From Gammaproteobacteria bacterium (GTDB lineage: Bacteria > Pseudomonadota > Gammaproteobacteria > Steroidobacterales > GCA-2729495), in assembly GCA_016874095.1 (NCBI GenBank), contig VGVH01000001.1:62001-126000 (forward strand): a DNA stretch of 64,000 bases, written 5' to 3'. The notes beneath the pieces were generated by a model, which did no database searches, was not told the origin of the DNA, and was given only the letters and a program-made list of their open reading frames with translations. Every line of letters begins with the position of its first letter. Position 1 is the stretch's first letter. The position numbers and the translations under genes are program-made. This document shows positions 35,779 through 45,134 of the stretch, in pieces.

Positions 35779-36741
35779 TTACGCGAACCGCTCCGCAACG
35801 TAGTCATCCAGCCAGCTGCGGAGCCGATAGTCCGCCAGGAAGCTTACGTGCCCGCCGTGCCTTGACCGGCGCAGGGTGAGCGACCGCGGTCGCGCCAGGG
35901 CAGTTGCACCGGTGACGGGGATTACCGGGTCGTCTTCGGCCAGCAGGATCTCGGCCGGCACCTCGAGCCGCGCGAGCCGGTCGCCCGTGATGGCGTAACC
36001 ACGCAGATAGGTGTCGAGGTCGGGAAAATCGGTGTACCCGCGCACGAAGTAATCGGTCATCTCGCGCAGGCTCGTAAACCGGTTCAGGTCGCCGAAATCG
36101 TAGACGTCGGCAAAGGCGCGTTGCTTCAGTACGAGCGAGTGTCGCCACTTGCGCAGGAAGTAAAGCTGGTACAGATACGGCCCTGCTTCGAGCGCGGCCA
36201 TCGTCTCGCGGGGGTCGAGTACCGGGCAGACGGCGACGACCCGCGCCAGTTCGACGCCCGCATCCGGGGCCGCTGCAGCGATCCGCATCGCGAAATTTCC
36301 GCCGAGCGAGAACCCACCGAGGCAGATCCGCTCGCCCTGCCAGCGCGTGGCGAGTACGCGGACAGCGCCCAGCACTTCATCCAGGCGGCAGGAATGGAAG
36401 ATCTCCCGATTGAGGTGATGCGAATCGCCATGGTCGCGAAAATTCAGGCGCACCACGCGAAACCCCGCGCGCGCCAGGCGCGCCGCCACCGAGACCATGT
36501 ACTGCGAACCCGAGCTTCCTTCCCAGCCGTGCAGCAGGATTACCATGCGGCCGGGTCGAGCGGGTGGCGTGATATCGGCGTACAGCCGCACGCCGCCACC
36601 GACATCGATGGTCTCGCGAACCGTTCCCGCGAGTGCCGGCGCGCAACGACGAAGCAGCGCGAACTCCCGGGTCGGGAGGCCGGCTAGAACTGACTGGACA
36701 TGCGCGCTGCGCAACAGGCGCGGCGGGCTGTATTCGGGCAC
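35779..36741 (-). CDS. YheT family alpha/beta hydrolase
   Basis: Predicted 320 aa. LLRSAHVQSVLAGLP at the start, oxyanion LLHGWEGSSGSQYM, RLNFRDHGDSHHLN, nucleophile GGFSLGGNFAMR, acid AEDDPVIPV and histidine RHGGHVSFL are all typical of the YheT/ABHD1-3 group. Substrate not known; esters or lipids are suspected for the family. Stop lies 3 bases from the end of the broken DUF2845 gene on the other strand. Confidence 0.9.
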   Translation of the reverse strand: MPEYSPPRLLRSAHVQSVLAGLPTREFALLRRCAPALAGTVRETIDVGGGVRLYADITPPARPGRMVILLHGWEGSSGSQYMVSVAARLARAGFRVVRLNFRDHGDSHHLNREIFHSCRLDEVLGAVRVLATRWQGERICLGGFSLGGNFAMRIAAAAPDAGVELARVVAVCPVLDPRETMAALEAGPYLYQLYFLRKWRHSLVLKQRAFADVYDFGDLNRFTSLREMTDYFVRGYTDFPDLDTYLRGYAITGDRLARLEVPAEILLAEDDPVIPVTGATALARPRSLTLRRSRHGGHVSFLADYRLRSWLDDYVAERFA

Positions 36742-36765
36742 GGAACCGCCTGTACTGACCGGGAA

Positions 36766-38073
36766 TCAGCGGGGATTATCGGGTATCAGTGTCACGTTGA
36801 CACGGTTGTTCTGCCGCGCCACCTGGTTCCACTCGCCCGCCGTAAGCCCGGTGAGGCTCGACGGATAGGGCGCGGCGGGCTGCAGGTTGCCGCGCGCCTG
36901 GATCTCGACGCGAACGGCGGCATCGGCGGAGCGCGACCCGAGGAACGCCGCGAAGGCGATCGTTTCGACGGCGGACGCCGCACGTGCCGCGTCTGCATCG
37001 AGCCCGATCGGACTGCAGCGCTCTGCCGCAAGGTCGTCAGGCGCCATCAGCAGCGAATTCTCCGGTCCCTGCACGTAACAGAAATCGCCGACATGACTTT
37101 CGAAGCGCACGGTGCCGGTAAAGCCCAGCATCTCGAGTCGCTCCAGCAGGCCGCGCAGGCTCTGCATGCGCTCGTTGCCGAAGGGTGGCGCGCCGGGCGG
37201 ATAGACCGCCGCCTGGTTCATGCCCCACTCGAGCGCAGCCACGAACTCCGCCAGGCGACCGCTGACTTCGTCGCGCTCGGTATCGAGGAGCCGGGCGGTC
37301 TCGGTCGCGGGCGCTGCGGCGTTCTCCCGTCGCGAGGTCAACGTGGCCATGAGGCTGGCGTTCTGCTCGACGACCGCACGCCATTTGCGCTGCGTATCGA
37401 GCTGCAGCCAGAAGAACAGACCCGCCAGCAGCGACAGCGCGACGATGGCGGCGGTTCCGAACGGCGAACGCGCGGACTCCGGCGCGGGAAGCGGAGCGGC
37501 CTGCTCCCGCAGCACGCGGGCTACGGTGGCCTCGATGTCGGAGCGCAGCTCCTGTCCGTGGTGCTCGAACATCTCCTGCAGCCAGCGATGCATGTCCGTC
37601 CAGTCGCGGCTGTTGAGCGCTGCGTTGACGTCACGCCGCCGCTCGACATAAGGCGCGGACTCCAGTGGCAGCTGGGGCGGAGCCGGAGGCGCCGCATACT
37701 CGCCGACAAGGTGCAGCGTACGCAGCAACTCCGACACCTCGACTGGCTTGATCTGCTTGGGCAATACGCCGACGGCACCCAGGGCGCGCGCCTGCCCGAC
37801 GTAGAGCTCTCCCTCCTGGGAGGTGTACATCATGATCGGGATCGTCGCTGTCGCCGGATTGGCCTTGATGGACTTGACGGCCTGGAGACCGTCCATCCCC
37901 GGCATCATGTGGTCCATGAAGATGACGTCCGGGCGACTGCGGGAGAGATAGTCGAGCGCCTCCTCCGCTGAAACCGCCATCTCGACGCGCATCCGGTTCG
38001 CTGCCAGGACATCGCCCAGCGCCTGCCGCGCGGTGCGGCTGTCGTCGACGATCAAGGCACACTTCTGCGTCAT
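36766..38073 (-). CDS. Receiver-domain protein with transmembrane and extracytoplasmic domains
   Basis: Predicted 435 aa. Residues 1-120 are a receiver domain: acidic pair Asp10-Asp11, phospho-acceptor Asp54 (VIFMDHMMPGMDG), Thr84 and Lys106. After a Pro-rich linker and a helical segment (~145-195), a single transmembrane helix (~206-224, TAAIVALSLLAGLFFWLQL) leads to a C-terminal domain of about 200 residues with no known family that I recognise. Receivers normally belong to soluble regulators, so a membrane-anchored receiver with an outer domain is odd; it may signal between a phosphorelay and the envelope. It is divergent from a GGDEF-EAL gene by 212 bases. Confidence 0.8.
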   Translation of the reverse strand: MTQKCALIVDDSRTARQALGDVLAANRMRVEMAVSAEEALDYLSRSRPDVIFMDHMMPGMDGLQAVKSIKANPATATIPIMMYTSQEGELYVGQARALGAVGVLPKQIKPVEVSELLRTLHLVGEYAAPPAPPQLPLESAPYVERRRDVNAALNSRDWTDMHRWLQEMFEHHGQELRSDIEATVARVLREQAAPLPAPESARSPFGTAAIVALSLLAGLFFWLQLDTQRKWRAVVEQNASLMATLTSRRENAAAPATETARLLDTERDEVSGRLAEFVAALEWGMNQAAVYPPGAPPFGNERMQSLRGLLERLEMLGFTGTVRFESHVGDFCYVQGPENSLLMAPDDLAAERCSPIGLDADAARAASAVETIAFAAFLGSRSADAAVRVEIQARGNLQPAAPYPSSLTGLTAGEWNQVARQNNRVNVTLIPDNPR

Positions 38074-38123
38074 GGATCGCGCTACCCGGCAGACCTGAAC
38101 GCCGGGTCATTGTAGTCACGCAA

Positions 38124-38196
38124 CGTCAAATTTCAGCGCCTGCGTCAAATTTAAAGCGTAGCCGGGTACCGGCCCCTGCCCTGCTAGAATGGCAGG
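38124..38196. promoter_or_regulatory. Direct repeats and -10 palindrome upstream of GGDEF-EAL gene
   Basis: CGTCAAATTT occurs at 38124-38133 and 38143-38152 (19-base period). Downstream, TAGAAT (38185-38190) resembles a -10 and is flanked by CCTGCC (38175-38180) and GGCAGG (38191-38196), an inverted repeat. Together they suggest a regulated promoter for the + strand gene, with an activator on the direct repeats and possibly a repressor over the -10. Inference from arrangement only. Confidence 0.35.
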
Positions 38197-38285
38197 CGCC
38201 TGCTGGTCGGGCCCGGCCCGGGGCAACCCGGTCGTTGCTGCGACACCAGACATAACAATTACAACAAGGTCGCGGTCGTATCGGC

Positions 38286-40784
38286 ATGAAGTCGCCGAAC
38301 CTGCTCGTCAAATACCTGCTGATCACGCTCGCGGTATGCACGGCTGCGGTCGGAATCACCGCCTTTACCCTGTACATGCTGTTCGATGCGTCGCTCGACG
38401 CGACGCTGCAGCAGAGCACCCAGCTCTACCAGGAGCGGATGATCGACCGGGTCCGCGAACACGCGCGCAACACGACCGAGTCGCTGGCCCAGCGCGTAGA
38501 GGCCGAAGGCGCGCGCCGGGGCAGCAGGGCCGTGGAGGAAATCGTCAGCCGCGCGCTGGTGCTCGGCGGCGCCTCATTGACGGTACTCATCGAGTCCGAC
38601 GGGAGCATCCGCGCGAGCGCCGGCAACCTGGCGCTGCTGCCACTCGTCACGGGCATCGAGACAGGCACAACACATGCCGCCGGCGACTCGATGGTGTCAC
38701 GCATCGGCTTCGGGACGGACGGCGCGAGCGTCGCGCAGGTGTTTGACGCCGCGGTGACGACCACCGAGGTCGGCTTATTCCGCGAACTGGCTTCCGGCAT
38801 CACGACCAGGATCAGCCGGGAGACCCTGGTGTCAGGAGCGGTCATATCGCTTGTCGCCATCGCCATCGCCGGCCTGATCCTCGTCACCTTCGCGCTGCGC
38901 CAGACAGGCGACCTGCGCAAACTCACCGCCAGCGCCGGGCGCATGATCGGCGGGAACTACGACGTAGCGACCGAGATGCAGCGCAATGACGAGTTCGGAC
39001 TGCTCGCCAGCACGATGGAGGAGCTGCGCGTACGGCTGCGCACGACGACCATCAGCCGCGACTATCTCGACAGGATCCTGGAGGGCATAAACGAGGCATT
39101 GCTGCTGGTCAGCTCCACCGGCCAGGTGCGCCGCGCGAACGCCGCCGCGATCCGGTTGCTAGACCTGCCGGCGACGAAAATCGTCGGCCGCTTCATCGGC
39201 GACCTGATCTCGCCGGCACACCGGGCTGAGTTCCGTCTGGCGGATACTGCGGGCCGCACACAGGAAAGCGCTGTTGCCGCCGGAACCGGCCAGGACACCC
39301 CGATCTCCTACACCATGTCGGAGATCCGCGACGCCGATCCCGCCTTCAGCGGATTCATCATCGCCGTGCGGAACATCGCCGAGCGCAAGACGGCGGAGCA
39401 GCGCATCCGCTATCTGGCTCGCATCGACGCGTTGACCAAGGTGCCGAACCGGATGCAGTTCCAGCACCTGCTGCAGCGCGCAGTCGCCCGCTCGACCCGC
39501 CAGGACAAGCGCTTCGCCCTGCTGTATCTCGACATCGACCGGTTCAAGGACATCAACGACATTTACGGCCACAGCGCAGGCGACCAGTGCCTCGAGACAC
39601 TGACGGAACGGCTCGCCAGGTTCCTGCCGGAGACGACCGTGCTGGGGCGGTTCGCGGGCGACGAGTTCGGCGTGCTGCTCGAGGCAGTCCCGCGGGAAGC
39701 GGACGGCACCGTGCAGCTGGCCAACACCGCGCGCGGCATACTCGGCGCGATAGCCGAACCGCTGCAGTACCACGGTCAGCAAATCCACATGACCGCCAGC
39801 ATCGGCATCGCGCTCTTTCCGGCGGATGCCCGCAATGTGATCGACCTGATCCGCAGCGCCGACTCGGCGCTCTACCACGCCAAGCGCGCCGGCGGTAACG
39901 CATTCGAGTTCTTCGATCCGGAGATGAACGCGAAGACGGCCGAGCGCCTGATGCTGAAGAGCCGCCTGCGTCGCTCTTTCGAGCGCGACGAGCTGCTGCT
40001 GCAATACCAGCCCAAGGTGGACCTGAGGACCGGCCGGATCGCTGGCGCCGAAGCGCTCGTACGCTGGGACGTGGAGGAGCGCGGGATCGTCCTGCCGTCG
40101 GAGTTCATTCCGCTCGCGGAGGAGAGCAACCTGATCCTCGAGATCGGCGAGTGGGTGCTCGACCGGGTCTGCCGGGACTTCCGCGACTGGCAATCCGATA
40201 TAGTCTTCCCCGGCAAGGTTGCGGTCAATCTCTCGCTGAAGCAGCTCAAGCAAGTTGACTTTCCCCAACGCATGGCTGCGATTTTCCGCCGCCACCGCGT
40301 CCCGCCGACGAGCATCGAGCTGGAAATCACCGAGAGCACGCTGATGGACAACCCGGATCGCACCGTGCGCATCCTCGGCGAGCTGTACGAGATGGGCCTG
40401 TCGCTCGCGATCGACGACTTCGGAACCGGCTACTCGTCATTGAGCGCGTTGCAGAAATTCCCGATCACGACGCTGAAAATCGACCGTTCTTTCGTGGTGA
40501 ATGCCGCCGCGAACAACGACGATGCGACGATCGTCTCGACCATCGTGCACATGGGCCATGGGCTCAACCTGGATGTCGTCGCCGAGGGCGTCGAGTCGGC
40601 CTCCCAGCTCGCCTTTCTCCGCAGCGCCGGCTGCGACTACGTCCAGGGGCTGCTCTTCGGTGCACCAATGGGAGCGGCAGAGTTCCACCGCCTGGTCCTC
40701 GAGCAGCGTCACGGGGAACCTGCATACGGCACGACGATCAAAGCAGCGACACAGCCAGCTGGGCAGCGCGGATTCACCCGCTGA
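38286..40784 (+). CDS. Membrane GGDEF-EAL protein (HAMP, PAS), cyclic-di-GMP turnover
   Basis: Predicted 832 aa. Two transmembrane helices (~9-33, ~183-204) bound an extracytoplasmic sensor, then HAMP (~205-255), PAS (~258-370), GGDEF (~375-540) and EAL (~555-800). The GGDEF motif is AGDEF (457-461), a variant still found in active cyclases; no RxxD inhibitory site is seen five residues before it. EAL is intact (AEALVRWD, with the later ELEITESTLMDN, DDFGTGYSSL and LKIDRSF). It may make or degrade c-di-GMP; with EAL intact, phosphodiesterase activity is likely. Confidence 0.95.
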   Translation: MKSPNLLVKYLLITLAVCTAAVGITAFTLYMLFDASLDATLQQSTQLYQERMIDRVREHARNTTESLAQRVEAEGARRGSRAVEEIVSRALVLGGASLTVLIESDGSIRASAGNLALLPLVTGIETGTTHAAGDSMVSRIGFGTDGASVAQVFDAAVTTTEVGLFRELASGITTRISRETLVSGAVISLVAIAIAGLILVTFALRQTGDLRKLTASAGRMIGGNYDVATEMQRNDEFGLLASTMEELRVRLRTTTISRDYLDRILEGINEALLLVSSTGQVRRANAAAIRLLDLPATKIVGRFIGDLISPAHRAEFRLADTAGRTQESAVAAGTGQDTPISYTMSEIRDADPAFSGFIIAVRNIAERKTAEQRIRYLARIDALTKVPNRMQFQHLLQRAVARSTRQDKRFALLYLDIDRFKDINDIYGHSAGDQCLETLTERLARFLPETTVLGRFAGDEFGVLLEAVPREADGTVQLANTARGILGAIAEPLQYHGQQIHMTASIGIALFPADARNVIDLIRSADSALYHAKRAGGNAFEFFDPEMNAKTAERLMLKSRLRRSFERDELLLQYQPKVDLRTGRIAGAEALVRWDVEERGIVLPSEFIPLAEESNLILEIGEWVLDRVCRDFRDWQSDIVFPGKVAVNLSLKQLKQVDFPQRMAAIFRRHRVPPTSIELEITESTLMDNPDRTVRILGELYEMGLSLAIDDFGTGYSSLSALQKFPITTLKIDRSFVVNAAANNDDATIVSTIVHMGHGLNLDVVAEGVESASQLAFLRSAGCDYVQGLLFGAPMGAAEFHRLVLEQRHGEPAYGTTIKAATQPAGQRGFTR

Positions 40785-40846
40785 GTCCGCTCTGCGGCAT
40801 AATCCGATCAACCGATTTCAGGTCCGAACCACCAAGGTTGCCCGTC

Positions 40847-41188
40847 ATGCAGAAAATCGCCGCCCTGTCAGCCCTCGCCGCGCTCGCCGCCGCCAACACC
40901 GCCGCTGCCGCCTGCGCGTACCCCCCGGAAATCGACGTCCCGAACGGCGCCCGGGCGACCAAAGACGAAATGGTTGCAGCGAACGCCGCCGTGAAAGGCT
41001 ACATGGCGCAGGTCGAGGAATACCTCGCCTGCCTCGATCGCGAGGAAGCCGATCTGGGCGATGCCGTGACCGACGAACAGAAGCAGCTGCACACCACCCG
41101 CCACAACACCGCCGTCGACGCGCTGAACGCCGTGGCTGCCCGCTACAACGAGCAGGTGCAGGCCTACAAGAAAGCCGGCGGCAAGTAG
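40847..41188 (+). CDS. Small exported protein of unknown function
   Basis: Predicted 113 aa from ATG 40847. A signal peptide (QKIAALSALAALAAANTAAA) precedes a helical, acidic domain with two cysteines (CAYPPEIDVPNG and YLACLDREE). I do not recognise the family. CATAAT (40798-40803) may be its -10. It lies between the GGDEF-EAL gene and mdh. Confidence 0.75.
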   Translation: MQKIAALSALAALAAANTAAAACAYPPEIDVPNGARATKDEMVAANAAVKGYMAQVEEYLACLDREEADLGDAVTDEQKQLHTTRHNTAVDALNAVAARYNEQVQAYKKAGGK

Positions 41189-41236
41189 TCCGGCAGTTTT
41201 TCGAATAGAATCCCGGCCCTTCCAGAAAGGCCACGC

Positions 41237-42220
41237 ATGACACAAGCCGCCAGGGTCGTGATCACCGGCGCCGCCGGGCAGATCGGTTACCAGCTCGCGT
41301 TCCGCATCGCTTCGGGGCAACTGCTGGGACCCAATCAACCGGTCATCCTGCAGCTGCTGGAGATTGCGCCCGCGCTCAACGCACTGAAGGGCGTGGTCAT
41401 GGAACTGGAGGACTGCGCCTTTCCGGCGCTACAGGGCGTCGTGGCGACCGACCAGGTCGACCAGGCGTTCGGCGATGCCGACTACGCGCTTCTGGTGGGC
41501 GCGAAGCCGCGCGGTCCCGGCATGGAGCGCGGCGACCTGCTGAAGGAGAACGCAAAGATCTTCTCGACCCAGGGCAAGGCGATGAACGAGCACGCCAGCC
41601 GGAACATCAAGGTGCTCGTCGTCGGCAACCCGGCCAACACCAACGCGCTCATTGCCCAGAGCAATGCGCCGGACCTCAATCCGGCCAACTTCACCGCGAT
41701 GACGCGCCTCGACCACAACCGCGCACTCGCCCAGCTTGCGGCGAAGACCGGCACGCACGTCACCAAGATCCGCTGCATGACGATCTGGGGCAACCACTCG
41801 GCGACCCAGTACCCGGACATCAGCGAGACCCTGGTGAACGACCGCGCCGCCAGGGACCTAGTCAGCCGGGACTGGCTGACCGGCGAGTTCATTCCGACGG
41901 TGCAGCAACGCGGCGCCGCCATCATCAAGGCCCGCGGGCTCTCCAGTGCTGCATCGGCTGCGTCGGCGGCTATCGACCACGTGCGGGACTGGGCGCTCGG
42001 GACGGCAGGCGACGACTGGGTGAGCATGGCCATCCCGGCGGACGGCAGCTACGGCATCAAGCCGGGCGTGATCTATTCCTTCCCCTGCCGCTGCGCCAAG
42101 GGTCGGTACGAAATCGTGCAGGGCCTCGAGATTTCCGCGTTCAGCCGCGACCGCATGGACGCCACCGACCGGGAACTGCGGGAGGAACGCTCCGCAATCG
42201 CGGACCTGCTGCCAAACTGA
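41237..42220 (+). CDS. mdh: Malate dehydrogenase (NAD)
   Basis: Predicted 327 aa, type 2 MDH. It interconverts malate and oxaloacetate in the TCA cycle. NAD-binding [19 protein letters not shown], substrate arginine loop [34 protein letters not shown] and catalytic His in [12 protein letters not shown] are present. TAGAAT (41206-41211) lies 25 bases before ATG, followed by a small GGCC...GGCC hairpin and AAAGG as Shine-Dalgarno. Confidence 0.97.
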   Translation: MTQAARVVITGAAGQIGYQLAFRIASGQLLGPNQPVILQLLEIAPALNALKGVVMELEDCAFPALQGVVATDQVDQAFGDADYALLVGAKPRGPGMERGDLLKENAKIFSTQGKAMNEHASRNIKVLVVGNPANTNALIAQSNAPDLNPANFTAMTRLDHNRALAQLAAKTGTHVTKIRCMTIWGNHSATQYPDISETLVNDRAARDLVSRDWLTGEFIPTVQQRGAAIIKARGLSSAASAASAAIDHVRDWALGTAGDDWVSMAIPADGSYGIKPGVIYSFPCRCAKGRYEIVQGLEISAFSRDRMDATDRELREERSAIADLLPN

Positions 42221-42301
42221 ACGCGAAGCGGGGCACAGACCCCGTGGACGTTTCGCTTATATTTGGCCGCATTCGGCAGCCTTTGCCTGGAGGGCAATGC
42301 C

Positions 42302-44788
42302 ATGCTCGGCTTCCTGAACTGGCTCTTCTGGACCCTGGCGCTCGGCGCCATTGCGCTCACCCTGGCCTACCGGCGGGTGGACCTGCGAACGGCCACCGCC
42401 ACGCTGGGACTGTCCCTGCTCGTCTACTTCGCGCTGTCAGGATCCAACTGGCTCTTGGACCTGCTGCTCGCCGCTGCCTGGGGCGGCATGCTGGCACTTA
42501 ACTTCACGGACCTGCGCCGGGAGCAGGTCACCTCCCCGCTGCTGCGTTTCTACAAGACGCTCGTACCGCAACTATCGACCACGGAACGCGAAGCCCTCGA
42601 GGCGGGCACGGTCTGGTGGGACGGCGAGCTGTTCACCGGCCTGCCGGACTGGTCCAGGCTGACCAGCCTGCCCGCCGCGCAGCTGAGCGCTGAGGAAAGC
42701 GCCTTCCTCGACGGCCCGACCGACGAACTCTGCCGCCGGCTGGACGACTGGCAGATCACCCATGAGCTCGGCGACATGCCGCGCGAGATATGGAACTTCA
42801 TCATCGAGAAGAAATTCTTCGCGATGATCATCCCGAAGCGGTACGGCGGACTGCAGTTCTCCCCGCTCGGCGTCGCCTCGGTACTCGCCAAGCTTTCGAG
42901 CCGCAGCACGGTGGCGGCGTCGACGATCGGCGTGCCGAATTCCCTAGGTCCGGCGGAACTGCTGCTCCACTACGGCACGGAGGAGCAGAAGGACTACTAC
43001 CTCCCCCGGCTCGCCCGCGGCGAGGAGATTCCCTGCTTCGCCCTGACGAGCCCGCGCGTGGGCTCGGATGCGGCTTCTATCCACGATACCGGCGTGGTGT
43101 GCCGTGGCGTTTTCAACGGCCAGCACGTGATCGGCATCCGCCTCAACTGGGACAAGCGCTACATCACCCTGGCGCCGATCTCCACGGTGCTCGGTCTCGC
43201 GTTCAAGCTCCGCGATCCGGACCACCTGATCGGCGACAAGGACGAGTACGGCATCACGGCCGCGTTGATCCCGACGCACCTGCCCGGCATCGAGATCGGT
43301 CGCCGGCACTTCCCGATCAACATCCCGTTCCAGAACGGACCGACCCGGGGCAAGGACGTGTTCGTGCCGATCGACTACATCATCGGCGGCCGTGCCCGCG
43401 CCGGACAGGGCTGGAAGATGCTGGTGGAACAGCTGTCCGCCGGCCGCGGCGTGACGCTGCCGTCCAATGCCATGGGCGGCGGCAGGGCTGCCGTGCTCGC
43501 CTGCGGCGCCTATGCGCGCATTCGCCGGCAGTTCAACCTGCCGATCGCCCAGTTCGAGGGCGTCGGGGAGGCGCTCGCGAGGATCGCCGGCCACGCCTAC
43601 ATCATCAATGCCGCCGTCAACGTGACCTGCACCGTGCTCGGCCGGGGCGAGAAGCCCTCCGTGCCCTCGGCGATTCTCAAATATCACTGCACCGAGCTGG
43701 CGCGGAAAATCGCGAACGACGCGATGGATGTCCACGGCGGCAAGGGCATCATGCTCGGCCCGAAGAACTACCTGGCTCGCGCCTACGAGGTGTTGCCCGT
43801 TGCGATCACCGTCGAGGGAGCGAATATCCTCACGCGCAGCCTGATCATCTTCGGCCAGGGTGCCGTGCGCTGCCATCCGTTCGTCCTGAAGGAAATGGAA
43901 GCGGCGCAGTATCCGGACTTCGAACGCGCGCTGCGCGAATTCGACCGGCACCTGTTCGGACATATCGGCTATGCCATCAGCAACGCTGCGCGCTCTTTCT
44001 GGCTGGCACTGACACACGCGCGCTACTCGAGCGTCCCGGTCAGCGGCCCGACTGCCCGCTTCTACCAGCACGTGAACCGGTTCAGCGCGGCGTTCGCGCT
44101 GTCAGCCGACGTGGCAATGCTGACGCTCGGAGGCAGTCTCAAGCGCCGGGAGCTGCTGTCCGCGCGGCTGGGCGACGTGTTCAGCTCCATGTACCTCGCG
44201 AGCATGGTGCTGAAACATCACGAGAACCAGGGGCAGCCGGCGGCAGATCTGCCGCTCGTCGAGTGGTCCTGCCGGACGCTCCTGTACCACGCGCAGGAGC
44301 AACTGCACGGCTTCCTGCGCAACCTGCCGAATCGCCCGGTGGCGGCGCTGCTGCGTGCGCTGATCTTCCCGCGCGGGCGCCAGTACTTTGCGCCTTCTGA
44401 CGAAATCGGGCAGGAGATGGTCAAGCTGATCACCCACCCGACCGATTCGCGCGAGCGGCTCATCGCGGGCATCTACTCCGCGCGCGATCCGGGCAATCCG
44501 CTGGGCCAGCTGCAGCAGGCGCTCGAGATGGCCGAGTCGCTGGTGCCGCTCGAGCAACGCCTGAAGGACGCCGTGCGCAGCGGGCTGATCGAATCCGAGC
44601 ATCCACTCGAGCAGATCGAACTCGCCGAGCGCCAGGGCATCCTGAACGGCGCCGAAGCCGAGCAGCTGCGCCGCTACGATGCGCTGGTGATGGAGATCAC
44701 CGGCGTGGACGACTTCGATCCGGGCGAAATCGGCCGGCGCGTCGAGCCGAAAGCGCAAGAGCCGCGCGCGGGCAGCCAGGCTGCCTGA
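42302..44788 (+). CDS. fadE: Acyl-CoA dehydrogenase FadE
   Basis: Predicted 828 aa, near E. coli FadE (814). ATG 42302 follows GGAGG by 8 bases. Two N-terminal membrane helices (~1-45) precede the dehydrogenase core: FFAMIIPKRYGGLQFSP, CFALTSPRVGSDAASI, GRGVTLPSNAMGGGRA and DVHGGKGIMLGPKN with the C-terminal FadE domain after ~560. It catalyses the first, FAD-dependent step of fatty acid beta-oxidation. It stands alone; TATATT at 42258-42263 may be its -10. Confidence 0.97.
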   Translation: MLGFLNWLFWTLALGAIALTLAYRRVDLRTATATLGLSLLVYFALSGSNWLLDLLLAAAWGGMLALNFTDLRREQVTSPLLRFYKTLVPQLSTTEREALEAGTVWWDGELFTGLPDWSRLTSLPAAQLSAEESAFLDGPTDELCRRLDDWQITHELGDMPREIWNFIIEKKFFAMIIPKRYGGLQFSPLGVASVLAKLSSRSTVAASTIGVPNSLGPAELLLHYGTEEQKDYYLPRLARGEEIPCFALTSPRVGSDAASIHDTGVVCRGVFNGQHVIGIRLNWDKRYITLAPISTVLGLAFKLRDPDHLIGDKDEYGITAALIPTHLPGIEIGRRHFPINIPFQNGPTRGKDVFVPIDYIIGGRARAGQGWKMLVEQLSAGRGVTLPSNAMGGGRAAVLACGAYARIRRQFNLPIAQFEGVGEALARIAGHAYIINAAVNVTCTVLGRGEKPSVPSAILKYHCTELARKIANDAMDVHGGKGIMLGPKNYLARAYEVLPVAITVEGANILTRSLIIFGQGAVRCHPFVLKEMEAAQYPDFERALREFDRHLFGHIGYAISNAARSFWLALTHARYSSVPVSGPTARFYQHVNRFSAAFALSADVAMLTLGGSLKRRELLSARLGDVFSSMYLASMVLKHHENQGQPAADLPLVEWSCRTLLYHAQEQLHGFLRNLPNRPVAALLRALIFPRGRQYFAPSDEIGQEMVKLITHPTDSRERLIAGIYSARDPGNPLGQLQQALEMAESLVPLEQRLKDAVRSGLIESEHPLEQIELAERQGILNGAEAEQLRRYDALVMEITGVDDFDPGEIGRRVEPKAQEPRAGSQAA

Positions 44789-44888
44789 GGCCCGCATTCG
44801 ACCGACTGCGCCTGCGTGAAGCTTTCGCTGTTGCCGCGATGCGCTACCGTCCGGGGTGCCGGTTGAAGCGCGAGCGGCGCTGAAGAAA

Positions 44889-44908
44889 ACGGCGCCTTGC
44901 GGCGCCGT
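44889..44908 (+). terminator. Hairpin terminator after fadE
   Basis: ACGGCGCC and GGCGCCGT pair around TTGC, 100 bases after the fadE stop, preceded by AAAA and followed by GTTTCCCC. The U-tract is weak on the + strand, but position fits a terminator; the flanking A-run means it might also act for the opposite strand. Confidence 0.55.
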
Positions 44909-44911
44909 GTT

Positions 44912-45134
44912 TCCCCTCACCCCTGTATTGCTGGTGCGTCTGTCGCGCACCTGCGGCGAGATTCCTGGCCATCGCTGCGCATCTGACATATCGCGGCTGC
45001 AGGCACGGCGTGGCGGGTACGCTGGGGGAGATTGCAAGCCCCATGCCAGTGTCCGCGAATCAGGGACTTGGCAACACGCCACCTCCGCAACCGGCCGTTA
45101 CCTGTAAACGGGGCCGACGCGAACCGCGTCACAC
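44912..45134. other. Intergenic stretch without recognisable gene
   Basis: Remainder of the 346-base fadE to NmrA-like gap. I see no open frame with coding character, no repeat and no promoter I can support. Confidence 0.5.
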
